Positions 44,966-53,408 of a stretch of DNA of 64,000 bases are shown piece by piece (the first letter of the stretch is position 1; each line of letters begins with the position of its first letter). Below the pieces are notes generated by a model. It saw nothing but the letters and a program-made list of their open reading frames with translations. It made no database searches and had not been told where the DNA came from. The stretch is from assembly GCF_001278945.1 (NCBI RefSeq), contig NZ_LGRV01000003.1, forward strand, positions 496,001 through 560,000. The letters are read 5' to 3'. A program made the position numbers and the translations under genes. This DNA comes from Lysinibacillus contaminans (GTDB lineage Bacteria > Bacillota > Bacilli > Bacillales_A > Planococcaceae).

Positions 44966-45535
44966 ATGTCACCACGTAAACCTGCATCACAAGAATTGAC
45001 ACAAGAAATGATTGTTGAAGAAGCAAGAAAGCAATTTATTGAAAAGGATTTCCATCAAGTATCTATGCGCAGTATCGCGAAAGAACTTGGCTGTAGTCAC
45101 GGTGCAATTTACTATCATTTTAAAAATAAAGCGGAGTTATTTTACGTGATTATTGAGGGATACTTTGCTGAATTAAATCATTTTTTAGATGAGACAGTAA
45201 ATGGCACAGATGATAATCAGACTAAACTTTATCATGTATTCCTGGGCTTTATGGAATTTGGGTTAAACCATCAGAGCCAATACGAATACATGTTTATGCT
45301 AAGAAGTAATGAAGTAGATGGGTTATCCCAAGAGGCTGCCAATCTCAGCTACGAAAAATTCGCTCAGTCGGTACAATCTTTATCCGATGATCAATTGTTG
45401 ATTTCAGATATCTATTCAGCATTTATGGCGCTACATGGTTTTGTTGCCCATTATCGGGGTTACGTTGTGAGCTTTGATGAAGCGAAAGAGGCTGCTCATT
45501 TACATGCTGAATTTATCGTCAAAGCTTTAAAATAA
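44966..45535 (+). CDS. TetR/AcrR family transcriptional regulator
   Basis: The 189-residue repressor has an N-terminal HTH (VSMRSIAKELGCSHGAIYYH, then FKNKAELF) and a helical ligand-binding domain of WHG/TetR_C type. The ligand is unknown. AAGGAGG precedes the ATG. The shared operator in front of this gene and of the next one indicates that it controls both. Confidence 0.93.
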   Translation: MSPRKPASQELTQEMIVEEARKQFIEKDFHQVSMRSIAKELGCSHGAIYYHFKNKAELFYVIIEGYFAELNHFLDETVNGTDDNQTKLYHVFLGFMEFGLNHQSQYEYMFMLRSNEVDGLSQEAANLSYEKFAQSVQSLSDDQLLISDIYSAFMALHGFVAHYRGYVVSFDEAKEAAHLHAEFIVKALK

Positions 45536-45590
45536 GTAGGGTCGCTCTGGATTGATTTTTGTAAATCTAGAGTTTGTTTTTGCACTATAT

Positions 45591-45608
45591 TGACCAGTGG
45601 TTAATTAA
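45591..45608. promoter_or_regulatory. TetR-family operator, site 2
   Basis: TGACCAGTGGTTAATTAA sits directly ahead of the ribosome site of the reductase gene and matches the complement of site 1 in 17 of 18 bases. Confidence 0.75.
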
Positions 45609-45622
45609 AAGGGGGTTGTGTT

Positions 45623-46579
45623 ATGAAAAAAGCGTTAGTAGTAGGTGCATCAGGTGGAATGGGATATGCGCTTGTCTGTGAATTAGTATCAAAAGATATA
45701 GAGGTGATTGCTTTTGCAAGAGGAAAAGAAAAACTAGCCTCTCTTTTTCAACATAAAGAGAATGTCACGATTTTTGCAGGGGATGCATTAAACAAACAGG
45801 ACCTGTTGGAAGCTGCACAAGGGGTAGATATCATTTTTCACGCAGCTAGTTTTCCGTATCAAGAATGGGAACACAAGCATCTAAAGTGTTTAAATATAAT
45901 GATTGAGGTTGCCAAAATGCAACAGGCGAAAATTGCGCTTGTGGATAATATTTATGCTTATGGTAGGCAAACTACACACTTAGTGAAGGAGGAGGCGGTT
46001 AAGGAGCCACACACGAAAAAGGGAAAAATACGTCTTGCTATGGAAAATAGATTGAAGGATAGTGGTGTTCCCTCATTAATTGTTCATATGCCTGATTTAT
46101 ATGGACCAAATGCAGAAAATACGATTCTCTATGAAACACTAAAAAGTGTCGTAAATAATAAAAAGGCCAATTTCGTCGGTGACATGGAAAAAGCGAGAGA
46201 ATTTCTTTATACATTTGATGGTGCAAAGGCGATGGTAGAGCTTGCTCTGCGTCCTGATGCTTACAATCAAAACTGGAATGTTCCAGGTGTTCCCTCTATT
46301 ACGGGGCAGGAGCTAATGTTAATTATACGTGAAATAACAGGCTATAAAAAAGACGTTCGTACAGTTTCAAAAGGGATGATTCGCTTGATTGGCACCTTTT
46401 CGCCCTTTATGAAGGAAATGGTGGAAATGATGTATTTAACGGAGGTACCGGTGTTATTGAGTGGGGAGAAGTGTAAAAATGAAATAGGTGCTTTATCTTA
46501 TACTTCTTATAAGGAAGGTCTACAAGAAACGATCGTATGGATGAAAAAAGATAAAAAAGTACAAAGTGTCACATATTAA
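45623..46579 (+). CDS. NAD(P)-dependent epimerase/reductase family protein
   Basis: The 318-residue extended-SDR protein has the Rossmann motif ALVVGASGGMGYALVCEL and IIFHAASFPYQEWEH, and a VDNIYAYG segment where the catalytic Tyr region of the family lies. MPDLYGPNAENTILYETLKS is the typical downstream block. The substrate is unknown. A G-rich site precedes the ATG. It is the probable target of the adjacent TetR-type repressor. Confidence 0.88.
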   Translation: MKKALVVGASGGMGYALVCELVSKDIEVIAFARGKEKLASLFQHKENVTIFAGDALNKQDLLEAAQGVDIIFHAASFPYQEWEHKHLKCLNIMIEVAKMQQAKIALVDNIYAYGRQTTHLVKEEAVKEPHTKKGKIRLAMENRLKDSGVPSLIVHMPDLYGPNAENTILYETLKSVVNNKKANFVGDMEKAREFLYTFDGAKAMVELALRPDAYNQNWNVPGVPSITGQELMLIIREITGYKKDVRTVSKGMIRLIGTFSPFMKEMVEMMYLTEVPVLLSGEKCKNEIGALSYTSYKEGLQETIVWMKKDKKVQSVTY

Positions 46580-47022
46580 TATGTATTCATCATAGAGATT
46601 TTGGCTATATCCTTACACATGCTAAGTGTTTTAATTTAAAAACAATGCACTAATTTGTATGGTTAAATTGTTTGCAGATAAATCAATAAATATGTTACAT
46701 TGTGACGTAGAAAAAAGGTGAATTCATTTATAGGAAGAACCTCATTGGGATTCATGACGTCTTATTAAGTAATAATCTAAAGGTATAGAAATGCTAGATT
46801 CTGTGACTACCAAAATTTGCGAAGAGGCTAGTATGATGTTGAATTTTATGAGAATTATTAATAAAAAATAGCCATCTATCCTTCACTACTTATACAAGTA
46901 ATAAAGGAGATGGCATCAGTTTTATAACAGCATAGCTTGTTATAGTACAAAGTGTCATTTAATTTTCACAGTTGAACTCAATCTAACAATCTATGTTATG
47001 TTAAAATAATTTCATAGAGAGA
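46580..47022. other. intergenic region between convergent genes
   Basis: No supported gene was found. A hairpin GCCATCT (46871-46877) with AGATGGC (46908-46914) and inner ACTACTT/AAGTA pairing may terminate transcription from either side. Confidence 0.45.
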
Positions 47023-48288
47023 TTATTTCCATAAACCTGCTTTTTCTAATTTCTTTTTCCCTTTAAATGCTAATAGTACTAATAGTGCATTTAAAACTAA
47101 CATAATAGCAAGACCATACAGAACAAATGTATAGCTACCAGTAATTTCGTAAACGAAGCCATATCCAGGTAATGCAACAATACCAGCTACTGCTAAACCG
47201 ATTGCAGCAGTAGAATAGATTTGACTGTAATCTTTACTACCAAATAGCGCTGTTGTTAAAAGTGGACCTAATGTTCCAAGAGATGAAACAACAAAACCAA
47301 AAATAATGATAGCCACAGTAAATAGTGTTGGGTTTTCAGGGACCGTTAGTAAAATACCAACTGGAATTAATCCTAATAACATAGCGAATACCGCTGTGCT
47401 TTTTGCACCAATTTTATCGCTTAATACACCAAAAGATAAAGCACCTACTAATACGCCAATTTGCATTGCACCTAGTACACTACCAGCAAATTTGATGTCA
47501 TAGCCAATACCCATTGCGAATGGGGCAATATGTTGACTAAAACTAGCAATTGATGTGATGATGAAGAAGAACGCCAATAATGCAAAAAATGCGCTAGATT
47601 TTTTTGCTACTGCAGCTGTAACACCTACTGCTGTAACTTGTTGAGCAGAAGAACCTTCATTTGTTTCTACTTCATCCATACCTAATGGTTGTAAACCTTT
47701 TTGTTGAGGAGACATTCGAATCACTAATAATATGATTGGAATGATAATGGCCGCTACAGCTATACCTAAAGCGATATACGTAAATCTCCAGCCTTGGGTA
47801 GCAATTAAATTACCTACTGTTGGTTGAATGACTGCACCCAATACACCACCGATTGCAACCATGATTCCGATTGCTAAACCATTATGTTTCTTAAACCAGT
47901 TATTGATTAAAACAGGGCCTGCTATTTGTGTTATAAAAACTGAACCAATTGCCATTGGGATACTGAATAAGTACCAGCCCCATACTGAACTCATTAATCC
48001 GAACATTGCGAATGAACCAGCCATTAATATAATCGCAACTATTAAAATTAATTTAATATCATATTTAGCCATTAATTTACCTGCAATAGGTAAGAAAATC
48101 ATTGTGACAATGGAGGCAATACTAAAGTATAATGTTAAGCTACCCATTCCAATGCCTAAGTCTTGAGTAACTGGTGTTAAGAATAATCCACCTGCAGTAG
48201 AAATACCGTTTTTACCTACACCTACCATGATAGATAAACCGATTAATAACCACCAAGCATAGTGGATTTTTTTCTTTTGTTGATTCAT
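47023..48288 (-). CDS. OFA-type MFS transporter
   Basis: The 421-residue major facilitator protein has twelve predicted helices and the OFA (oxalate/formate antiporter-like) pattern: WWLLIGLSIMVGVGKNGIST at the start, GKLMAKYDIKLILI and FGVLSDKIGAKSTAVFAMLL as loop signatures. The substrate is unassigned; relatives carry monocarboxylates. It is second in an operon behind an SDR gene, 93 bases apart. GAGG precedes the ATG. Confidence 0.9.
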   Translation of the reverse strand: MNQQKKKIHYAWWLLIGLSIMVGVGKNGISTAGGLFLTPVTQDLGIGMGSLTLYFSIASIVTMIFLPIAGKLMAKYDIKLILIVAIILMAGSFAMFGLMSSVWGWYLFSIPMAIGSVFITQIAGPVLINNWFKKHNGLAIGIMVAIGGVLGAVIQPTVGNLIATQGWRFTYIALGIAVAAIIIPIILLVIRMSPQQKGLQPLGMDEVETNEGSSAQQVTAVGVTAAVAKKSSAFFALLAFFFIITSIASFSQHIAPFAMGIGYDIKFAGSVLGAMQIGVLVGALSFGVLSDKIGAKSTAVFAMLLGLIPVGILLTVPENPTLFTVAIIIFGFVVSSLGTLGPLLTTALFGSKDYSQIYSTAAIGLAVAGIVALPGYGFVYEITGSYTFVLYGLAIMLVLNALLVLLAFKGKKKLEKAGLWK

Positions 48289-48381
48289 GATGTAATCCTC
48301 ATTCTATAATTTATTTAATTACCGTCCCGTTCACACGAAACAGAATTATTACTGTGATTAAAAAGGGAAAAATAATATTGA

Positions 48382-49137
48382 TTAGCGTAATTTAATTGAT
48401 CCACCATCTACCATAATTGTTTGACCCGTAATATAAGCAGAATCTTCGCTTGCTAAGAATACTGCAACGCGACCGATATCGTCTTCAATTTCACCTAGTC
48501 TTCTTAGAGGGATTTTAGAAAGCATACCTTGGTAATATTCTGGATTTTCTTCTGCCCATTGAAGCATACCCGGTGATTTAGCAATTGGTGCAATAATGTT
48601 TACATTGATACCAAATGGACCGAATTCATTTGCAGCTACACGCGTAATTCCACGAATCGCTTCTTTTGCAACTGCATAAGAGGCTTGGTTAACATCTCCG
48701 TTAATGCCAGCTCCAGACGCAAAGTTGATGATATTCCCTTTTGTTTCTTTTAAATATGGTAGTGCTGCTTGCATTAAGTAGAATGTTGGATAGAATCCAG
48801 TGTTAAATGATAAATCGAAATCTGCTTGAGTTGTATCAGCAATCGAGTTCATTCTTGATGCATGTGCATTGTTTACTAGAATATCTAGCTTGCCGTATCT
48901 CTCAACAACTTGCGTCACAATGTTTCCTAGTTTATCGTGCTCTGCAAGGTTTGCTTGAATGAACATAGATTCTGGTTGATATTCTTGTAATGTTTTAACA
49001 GTTTCATTTCCTACTTCTGCATTTAAGTCCACAATTACAACTGTTGCTCCCTCTTTTACAAAGGCAGTTGCCATTCCCATACCGATACCGCCTGCGCCAC
49101 CTGTAATAATCGCTACTTTTCCATTAAGTTTTTTCAT
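48382..49137 (-). CDS. short-chain dehydrogenase/reductase (SDR)
   Basis: The 251-residue classical SDR has TGGAGGIGMG for cofactor binding, VIVDLNA suggesting NAD preference, LVNNAH in place of the common NNAG, the catalytic Ser in INFASGAGINGD and YAVAK, and the C-terminal GQTIMVDGGS. The substrate is unknown. Together with the MFS gene downstream it suggests uptake and oxidation of a small organic compound. It is divergent from hxlR across a palindrome-rich region. Confidence 0.92.
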   Translation of the reverse strand: MKKLNGKVAIITGGAGGIGMGMATAFVKEGATVVIVDLNAEVGNETVKTLQEYQPESMFIQANLAEHDKLGNIVTQVVERYGKLDILVNNAHASRMNSIADTTQADFDLSFNTGFYPTFYLMQAALPYLKETKGNIINFASGAGINGDVNQASYAVAKEAIRGITRVAANEFGPFGINVNIIAPIAKSPGMLQWAEENPEYYQGMLSKIPLRRLGEIEDDIGRVAVFLASEDSAYITGQTIMVDGGSIKLR

Positions 49138-49260
49138 ACCAATTTCTCCTTATTAAAAACATAGTTGATATGTACCCAACAACGATATTGAGTTTTATTG
49201 GACTTTCTATCAATTTATCATTTCATTGAACCTAATAAATTTCCCAAAGCCCAAATTAGA

Positions 49261-49284
49261 TTTATATGAATTTTTTCATATAAA
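49261..49284. promoter_or_regulatory. palindrome 1 in the hxlR-SDR control region
   Basis: TTTATATGAA and TTCATATAAA are perfect 10-bp arms around TTTT. It is closest to the SDR gene. Confidence 0.55.
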
Positions 49285-49285
49285 A

Positions 49286-49311
49286 TAGTAACTTCAATTT
49301 CGAAGTTACTA
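49286..49311. promoter_or_regulatory. palindrome 2, candidate HxlR operator
   Basis: TAGTAACTTC and GAAGTTACTA are perfect arms with a six-base centre. The same half-site is used in palindrome 3. Confidence 0.65.
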
Positions 49312-49325
49312 AATTGAAAAACTTT

Positions 49326-49350
49326 AGTAACTTTTTGTACACAAGTTACT
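49326..49350. promoter_or_regulatory. palindrome 3, candidate HxlR operator
   Basis: AGTAACTT and AAGTTACT repeat the palindrome 2 half-site with a nine-base centre. The two centres are about 40 bp apart, close to four helical turns. Confidence 0.65.
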
Positions 49351-49512
49351 TATGTGCAACTATAACTCGAATAATAGAATGTGTCAATAATATGAACTTA
49401 ATTATTTTAGTGACTTTAAATAGAAAGAATTTTGTGATAAGATTTAATAAATAATTACTTTGTTATAAAAAATTACCATAAAAAGTAGTCATGTTAAAAG
49501 GGGGCGTTCGTT

Positions 49513-49833
49513 TTGCTTGATAAGCATAAGGAAGAAGCGATTTGCAATAAAATTGAGATGGCCTATCACATTATAGGGAAAAAGTGGATGTGTTTGATTA
49601 TCCATTCTTTAATGGAAGAACCAAAGAGATTTGGTGAAGTCTGCTCTTTAATTCCGGAATTAAGTAAACGTGTGTTAACAGAACGCATGAAAGAACTTGA
49701 GGATTCTGGAATTATATTACGTAACATCATTACAGATCGTCCCATACGTTCTGAGTATTCATTAACTAGGAAGGGACATGATTTAGGAGTTGCACTTCAA
49801 AGAGTGGAGTCTTGGGCTGAAAAATGGTTGTAG
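49513..49833 (+). CDS. HxlR family transcriptional regulator
   Basis: The 106-residue winged-helix regulator has IGKKWMCLIIHSLMEEPKRF, LSKRVLTERMKELEDSGII and RSEYSLTRKGHDLGVAL, the family's recognition helix and wing. Cys residues are near the N-terminus (Cys11) and in KWMCLII and VCSLIPE; some relatives sense electrophiles through such cysteines, which is only a possibility here. The start is TTG behind AAAAGGGGGCG. It is divergent from the SDR-MFS operon. Confidence 0.92.
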   Translation: MLDKHKEEAICNKIEMAYHIIGKKWMCLIIHSLMEEPKRFGEVCSLIPELSKRVLTERMKELEDSGIILRNIITDRPIRSEYSLTRKGHDLGVALQRVESWAEKWL

Positions 49834-49892
49834 GTTGTATATTTATCTGCAATTTTATACATAGATAGTTTTGAAAACGAATAATGCTTAGC

Positions 49893-49963
49893 AAAAAGAG
49901 GTTTTTCATCTTGTAAAATGTTTTAACGCAACTGACATTTTACAAGAAGAACTCTTTTTTTTT
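49893..49963 (+). terminator. terminator after hxlR
   Basis: TCTTGTAAAATG (49909-49920) pairs perfectly with CATTTTACAAGA (49936-49947). An outer AAAGAG/CTCTTT extends the stem, and a long T run follows. Confidence 0.88.
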
Positions 49964-50177
49964 GGAAATTTTTGTTGGAGGGACACCTAAAGCGATTAAA
50001 ATTACAAAAAAATGTAGAAAAGAGCATAAAGATTGGTATTATGTGGGGTTTTTCGAGGGAGCTTTTGGTGCTGAAGAAGTTTCTGATATAGATGGTCATA
50101 CAGAAACTTGACTATATGTTTCAACAAGACTTGATAATTTTGAAAATGAGCAAAGTTTAGAGGTTGTTTTTTCATAA
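49962..50177 (+). pseudogene. broken small gene with an in-frame TGA
   Basis: The frame reads VGGTPKAIKITKKCRKEHKD then WYYVGFFEGAFGAEEVSDID, meets TGA at 50109-50111 and continues LYVSTRLDNFENEQSLEVVF to TAA. If the TGA were a Trp codon the product would be about 71 residues. There is no ribosome site or clear start. The family is not recognised. Confidence 0.45.
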
Positions 50178-50500
50178 CGAAATTAAAAAGGTGACATTAT
50201 TTCTCATATATACATTCACTTTATTTTAGAAAAAGCTATTATGTATTTATATTTTTATAAAGGTGAAGGCGGTAAGTATGGTTATATTCAATAGCTATGA
50301 ATAGTGAACCGTTGGATATTCTATCAGGTAAGTAGGAGGGGCATTTTAAATAATCAACTCTTTATAGACCACTGAAAAATAATTGCTCTACAAAATTCGA
50401 AGTGGGTTTAGTTATGTAATGCTAAATTGTCCTTTCCTCTGGCAGGTCGGGGCGCTTTCGTGCATTTCTTCATTCAACTACTTATAATTGCTAATATATC
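50178..50500. other. intergenic region upstream of the ABC exporter
   Basis: No gene was seen. A TATAAT at 50483-50488 could be the exporter promoter but lacks a good -35. A short GC-rich piece near 50432-50462 faintly resembles the GTTGATTTCC repeat. Confidence 0.35.
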
Positions 50501-50522
50501 GCTAAGATTGGAGTATGTGTTT

Positions 50523-52256
50523 ATGGAAAAACAACAAAATAGTATAAAACCATTTCTTAAACTGATTGTGTCAACGAAAATCCCGAAGGTTGCGCTTACT
50601 ATGGGTTTAGTAGCGAGTGTTATTACGACGCTTGCTGGATTAGTCGTTCCGATTTTAACGAAGGAATTAGTAGATGGGTTCTCAGTCGCTTCATTAAGTA
50701 TTCCTCTTATCGTTGGAATTGGTGTCGCTTTTATAGCGCAAGCGATTATTAGCGGCATAGGGACGTATTTGCTAAGTTCGGTTGGTCAAAAAGTAGTGGC
50801 AAGGTTACGTGATCGTATGTGGTTAAAGATTACGCGTTTACCCGTTAGTTATTTTGATAAAGGGACTAGTGGTGAAACTGTCAGTCGAATTGTCAACGAT
50901 ACAAGTATTGTTAGAGAGTTAATTTCAGATCATTTTCCAAGCTTCATTGGAGGCATAATCTCTATTATTGGGGCTGTTACGATTCTACTCATTATGGATT
51001 GGAAAATGACACTCATGATGTTAATAGCGGTTCCGATTGTAATAGCAGTGATGACCCCTTTAGGGAGACAGATGGTGAAAGTCTCAAAGAGTATGCAGGA
51101 TGAAACTGCAAACTTTTCAGGGGCTATCCAACAAACCTTGAGTGAAATTAGGCTAATGAAATCGTCAACAGCTGAACAAAATGAGGAAGCAAAAGGATTA
51201 AATGGCATCCAGAAGTTATTGCAATATGGACTGAAGGAATCACGGATTACGGCTTTTATAGGACCGCTGATGTATTTAGTGGTCATGGTCGTCATAGTGA
51301 TCATTATTGGTTACGGTGGCATGCGTGTTGCAAATGGAACAATGTCGACTGGATCACTTGTTGCTTTCTTATTATACCTTTTCCAAATTATTTTCCCGAT
51401 TACGTCCTTTGCCATGTTTTTCACTCAGCTTCAAAAAGCCAAAGGGGCAACAGAGCGAATTATTGAGATATTAGATTTACCAGTAGAAGAGGGGCAAGAA
51501 GGGGTAGAAATGGATATTTCTAATAAACCAATTCATGCACAGGCTGTATCATTTGGTTATGATGATGAACATGCAGTACTTAAGAATGTTTCCTTTGAGG
51601 CATTGCCAGGGCAGATGATTGCATTCGCTGGACCAAGTGGCAGTGGTAAAACAACGATGTTTGGACTACTTGAACGATTTTATGAGCCTACTTCAGGTGC
51701 TATCTATATTGGTGATACGCCCATCAATCAGCTATCACTTTCCTCTTGGCGTAGTCAAATCGGTTATGTTTCACAAGAGAGTGCGATGATGGCTGGCACT
51801 ATTCGTGAAAATCTATGTTATGGGTTAAGTGCCTCCGACCAAATATCAGACGAGCGCCTATGGGAAGTTGCAAAAATGGCCTACGCCGATCAATTTATTA
51901 AAGATTTTCCAGAAGGATTAAACACAGAAGTCGGTGAGCGTGGTGTCAAATTGTCGGGTGGACAAAGACAGCGTATTGCTATTGCGCGTGCTTTTTTACG
52001 GGATCCCAAAATTCTAATGATGGACGAAGCAACGGCGAGCTTAGATAGCCAATCTGAGGGAGTTGTGCAGCAAGCATTATCACGATTGATGGAAGGACGC
52101 ACAACTTTCGTCATCGCGCATCGCTTATCAACCATTGTCGATGCAGATAACATTATTTTTATTGAAAATGGACAGGTGACGGGTGCAGGAACCCACCAAG
52201 AATTAACGAAGTCACATGCATTATATCGTGAATTCGCCGAGCATCAATTGGCGTAG
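50523..52256 (+). CDS. ABC-type multidrug exporter, fused permease and ATPase
   Basis: The 577-residue half-transporter has an N-terminal six-helix membrane domain (with KVVARLRDRMWLKITRLPVS and YFDKGTSGETVSRI as the coupling helix region) and a C-terminal ATPase. Walker A GPSGSGKTT is at about 370-378, the signature LSGGQ at about 477 and Walker B ILMMDEAT near 500, with an H-loop in FVIAHRLST. It resembles BmrA/LmrA-type homodimeric drug exporters. The ATG at 50523 has TTGGAG upstream; the longer frame from 50427 has none. Confidence 0.92.
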   Translation: MEKQQNSIKPFLKLIVSTKIPKVALTMGLVASVITTLAGLVVPILTKELVDGFSVASLSIPLIVGIGVAFIAQAIISGIGTYLLSSVGQKVVARLRDRMWLKITRLPVSYFDKGTSGETVSRIVNDTSIVRELISDHFPSFIGGIISIIGAVTILLIMDWKMTLMMLIAVPIVIAVMTPLGRQMVKVSKSMQDETANFSGAIQQTLSEIRLMKSSTAEQNEEAKGLNGIQKLLQYGLKESRITAFIGPLMYLVVMVVIVIIIGYGGMRVANGTMSTGSLVAFLLYLFQIIFPITSFAMFFTQLQKAKGATERIIEILDLPVEEGQEGVEMDISNKPIHAQAVSFGYDDEHAVLKNVSFEALPGQMIAFAGPSGSGKTTMFGLLERFYEPTSGAIYIGDTPINQLSLSSWRSQIGYVSQESAMMAGTIRENLCYGLSASDQISDERLWEVAKMAYADQFIKDFPEGLNTEVGERGVKLSGGQRQRIAIARAFLRDPKILMMDEATASLDSQSEGVVQQALSRLMEGRTTFVIAHRLSTIVDADNIIFIENGQVTGAGTHQELTKSHALYREFAEHQLA

Positions 52257-52305
52257 ATGGGTGCTGCTGCATCTCTGATAACATTAGAATTTAGGAGAGA
52301 CAACC

Positions 52306-52842
52306 ATGACTATTACTATTAGACAAGAACAAATTGAAGATTACGTAACGACAGAAAAAGTTGTAAAGACTGCCTTTGAAGGTATGGAATTGAGCGACCA
52401 AACAGAACATGAATTAGTTGCTAGAATTAGAGGGGCAGAAGTATTCGTCCCAGAATTATCTTTAGTTGCTGTCGATGATAAAACGAAAGAAATTATCGGG
52501 CATATTTTATTGTCAAAAATGAAAATTGTCAATAAAGAACATGCAGTGGAATCCCTTGCACTTGCGCCGGTTTCAGTGCTTCCTGAATATCAAAAAAAGG
52601 GCATAGGAAAAAGGTTAATGCACGAAGCGTTAAATAAGGCAAAGGAACTTGGTTATAAATCTGTCATTGTCATGGGCCATCCGGAATATTATCCGAAGTT
52701 TGGCTTCAAGAAAGCTTCATTGTGGGACATAAATCCACCGTTCGATGTACCAGATGAGGCATTCATGGCATTGCCGTTGGAAGAGCATGCGCTTGACAAT
52801 GTTTCTGGCGTTGTTGAATATCCAAGTGTGTTTTTTGAATAA
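52306..52842 (+). CDS. GNAT family N-acetyltransferase (YhbS-like)
   Basis: The 178-residue acetyltransferase has SLALAPVSVLPEYQKKGIGK as motif A and VIVMGHPEYYPKFGF, the YhbS-type motif B. The acceptor is not known. TAGGAGAGA precedes the ATG. It lies 50 bases after the ABC exporter and may be co-transcribed with it. Confidence 0.9.
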   Translation: MTITIRQEQIEDYVTTEKVVKTAFEGMELSDQTEHELVARIRGAEVFVPELSLVAVDDKTKEIIGHILLSKMKIVNKEHAVESLALAPVSVLPEYQKKGIGKRLMHEALNKAKELGYKSVIVMGHPEYYPKFGFKKASLWDINPPFDVPDEAFMALPLEEHALDNVSGVVEYPSVFFE

Positions 52843-52849
52843 AAGGGAG

Positions 52850-52901
52850 TAAGGAGGCTCAACGATTCGCCCGTTAAAAACGAGCTCAATTCCTCCTTTT
52901 C
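52850..52901 (+). terminator. terminator after the YhbS-like gene
   Basis: AAGGAGG pairs with CCTCCTT, with inner AACG/CGTT-type pairing, followed by TT. Confidence 0.65.
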
Positions 52902-52915
52902 AAAATACGTAAGAA

Positions 52916-52969
52916 AGGGTTGTCCAAAAGTGAGTATTTTACCCACTTTTAGGCAGCCCTATTTTTTGT
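52916..52969 (+). terminator. second hairpin with T run
   Basis: AGGGTTGTCCAAAAGTG pairs with CACTTTTAGGCAGCCCT (with two mismatches), followed by ATTTTTT. The TTGTCCAAAAG type of hairpin is common in bacilli. Confidence 0.75.
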
Positions 52970-53254
52970 GTGACAGGATTAGTGAGATGGATTCGTATTA
53001 GTATGTAGGTACTAATTTAGCAAGTAAGGGGGGACGTGGTTTTTGGTCATCACGGAAGAAAATATTATGTAGCACATACAAAAGCGTCATGAAAAAGTAT
53101 TCGATTTGTAATTCAGACGTACGCTGGATTCCTCCACAGTATTTTTCGAAAACACATTCACAATCAACCGTCAGTAAAGAATGATGAGTAATTTTTCAAA
53201 GAGTGATGGGCATTTGAATTTTACTAGGGGGTATGCTTAATAGAAAGAAGAATG

Positions 53255-53339
53255 TGCTTGATTGCCATGTAGAATTGCAAGATAGCCGCGTAGAAATTGC
53301 TTGATTGTCATGTAGAAATGCTCGATTGGTTATATAATG
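53255..53339 (+). repeat. four tandem 21-22 bp repeats
   Basis: Units start at 53255, 53276, 53298 and 53319. The consensus is TGCTTGATTGCCATGTAGAA(A)T. Unit 3 is nearly identical to unit 1; unit 4 is diverged and ends in TATATAATG. The array ends 69 bases before the DUF4179 gene. Confidence 0.75.
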
Positions 53340-53408
53340 TGCAGTTTGTCACTACAATAAAAAATAAGAATATGTTGCAGACAGTATTAATCAAAAAAAG
53401 AGGTGTAC

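Noticed and set aside
46791..46871. 26-codon plus-strand frame
   Set aside because: Too short, no ribosome site, runs into a hairpin.
53255..53339. Tandem repeats considered as a CRISPR array
   Set aside because: The units are contiguous without unique spacers and there are no cas genes in the window.
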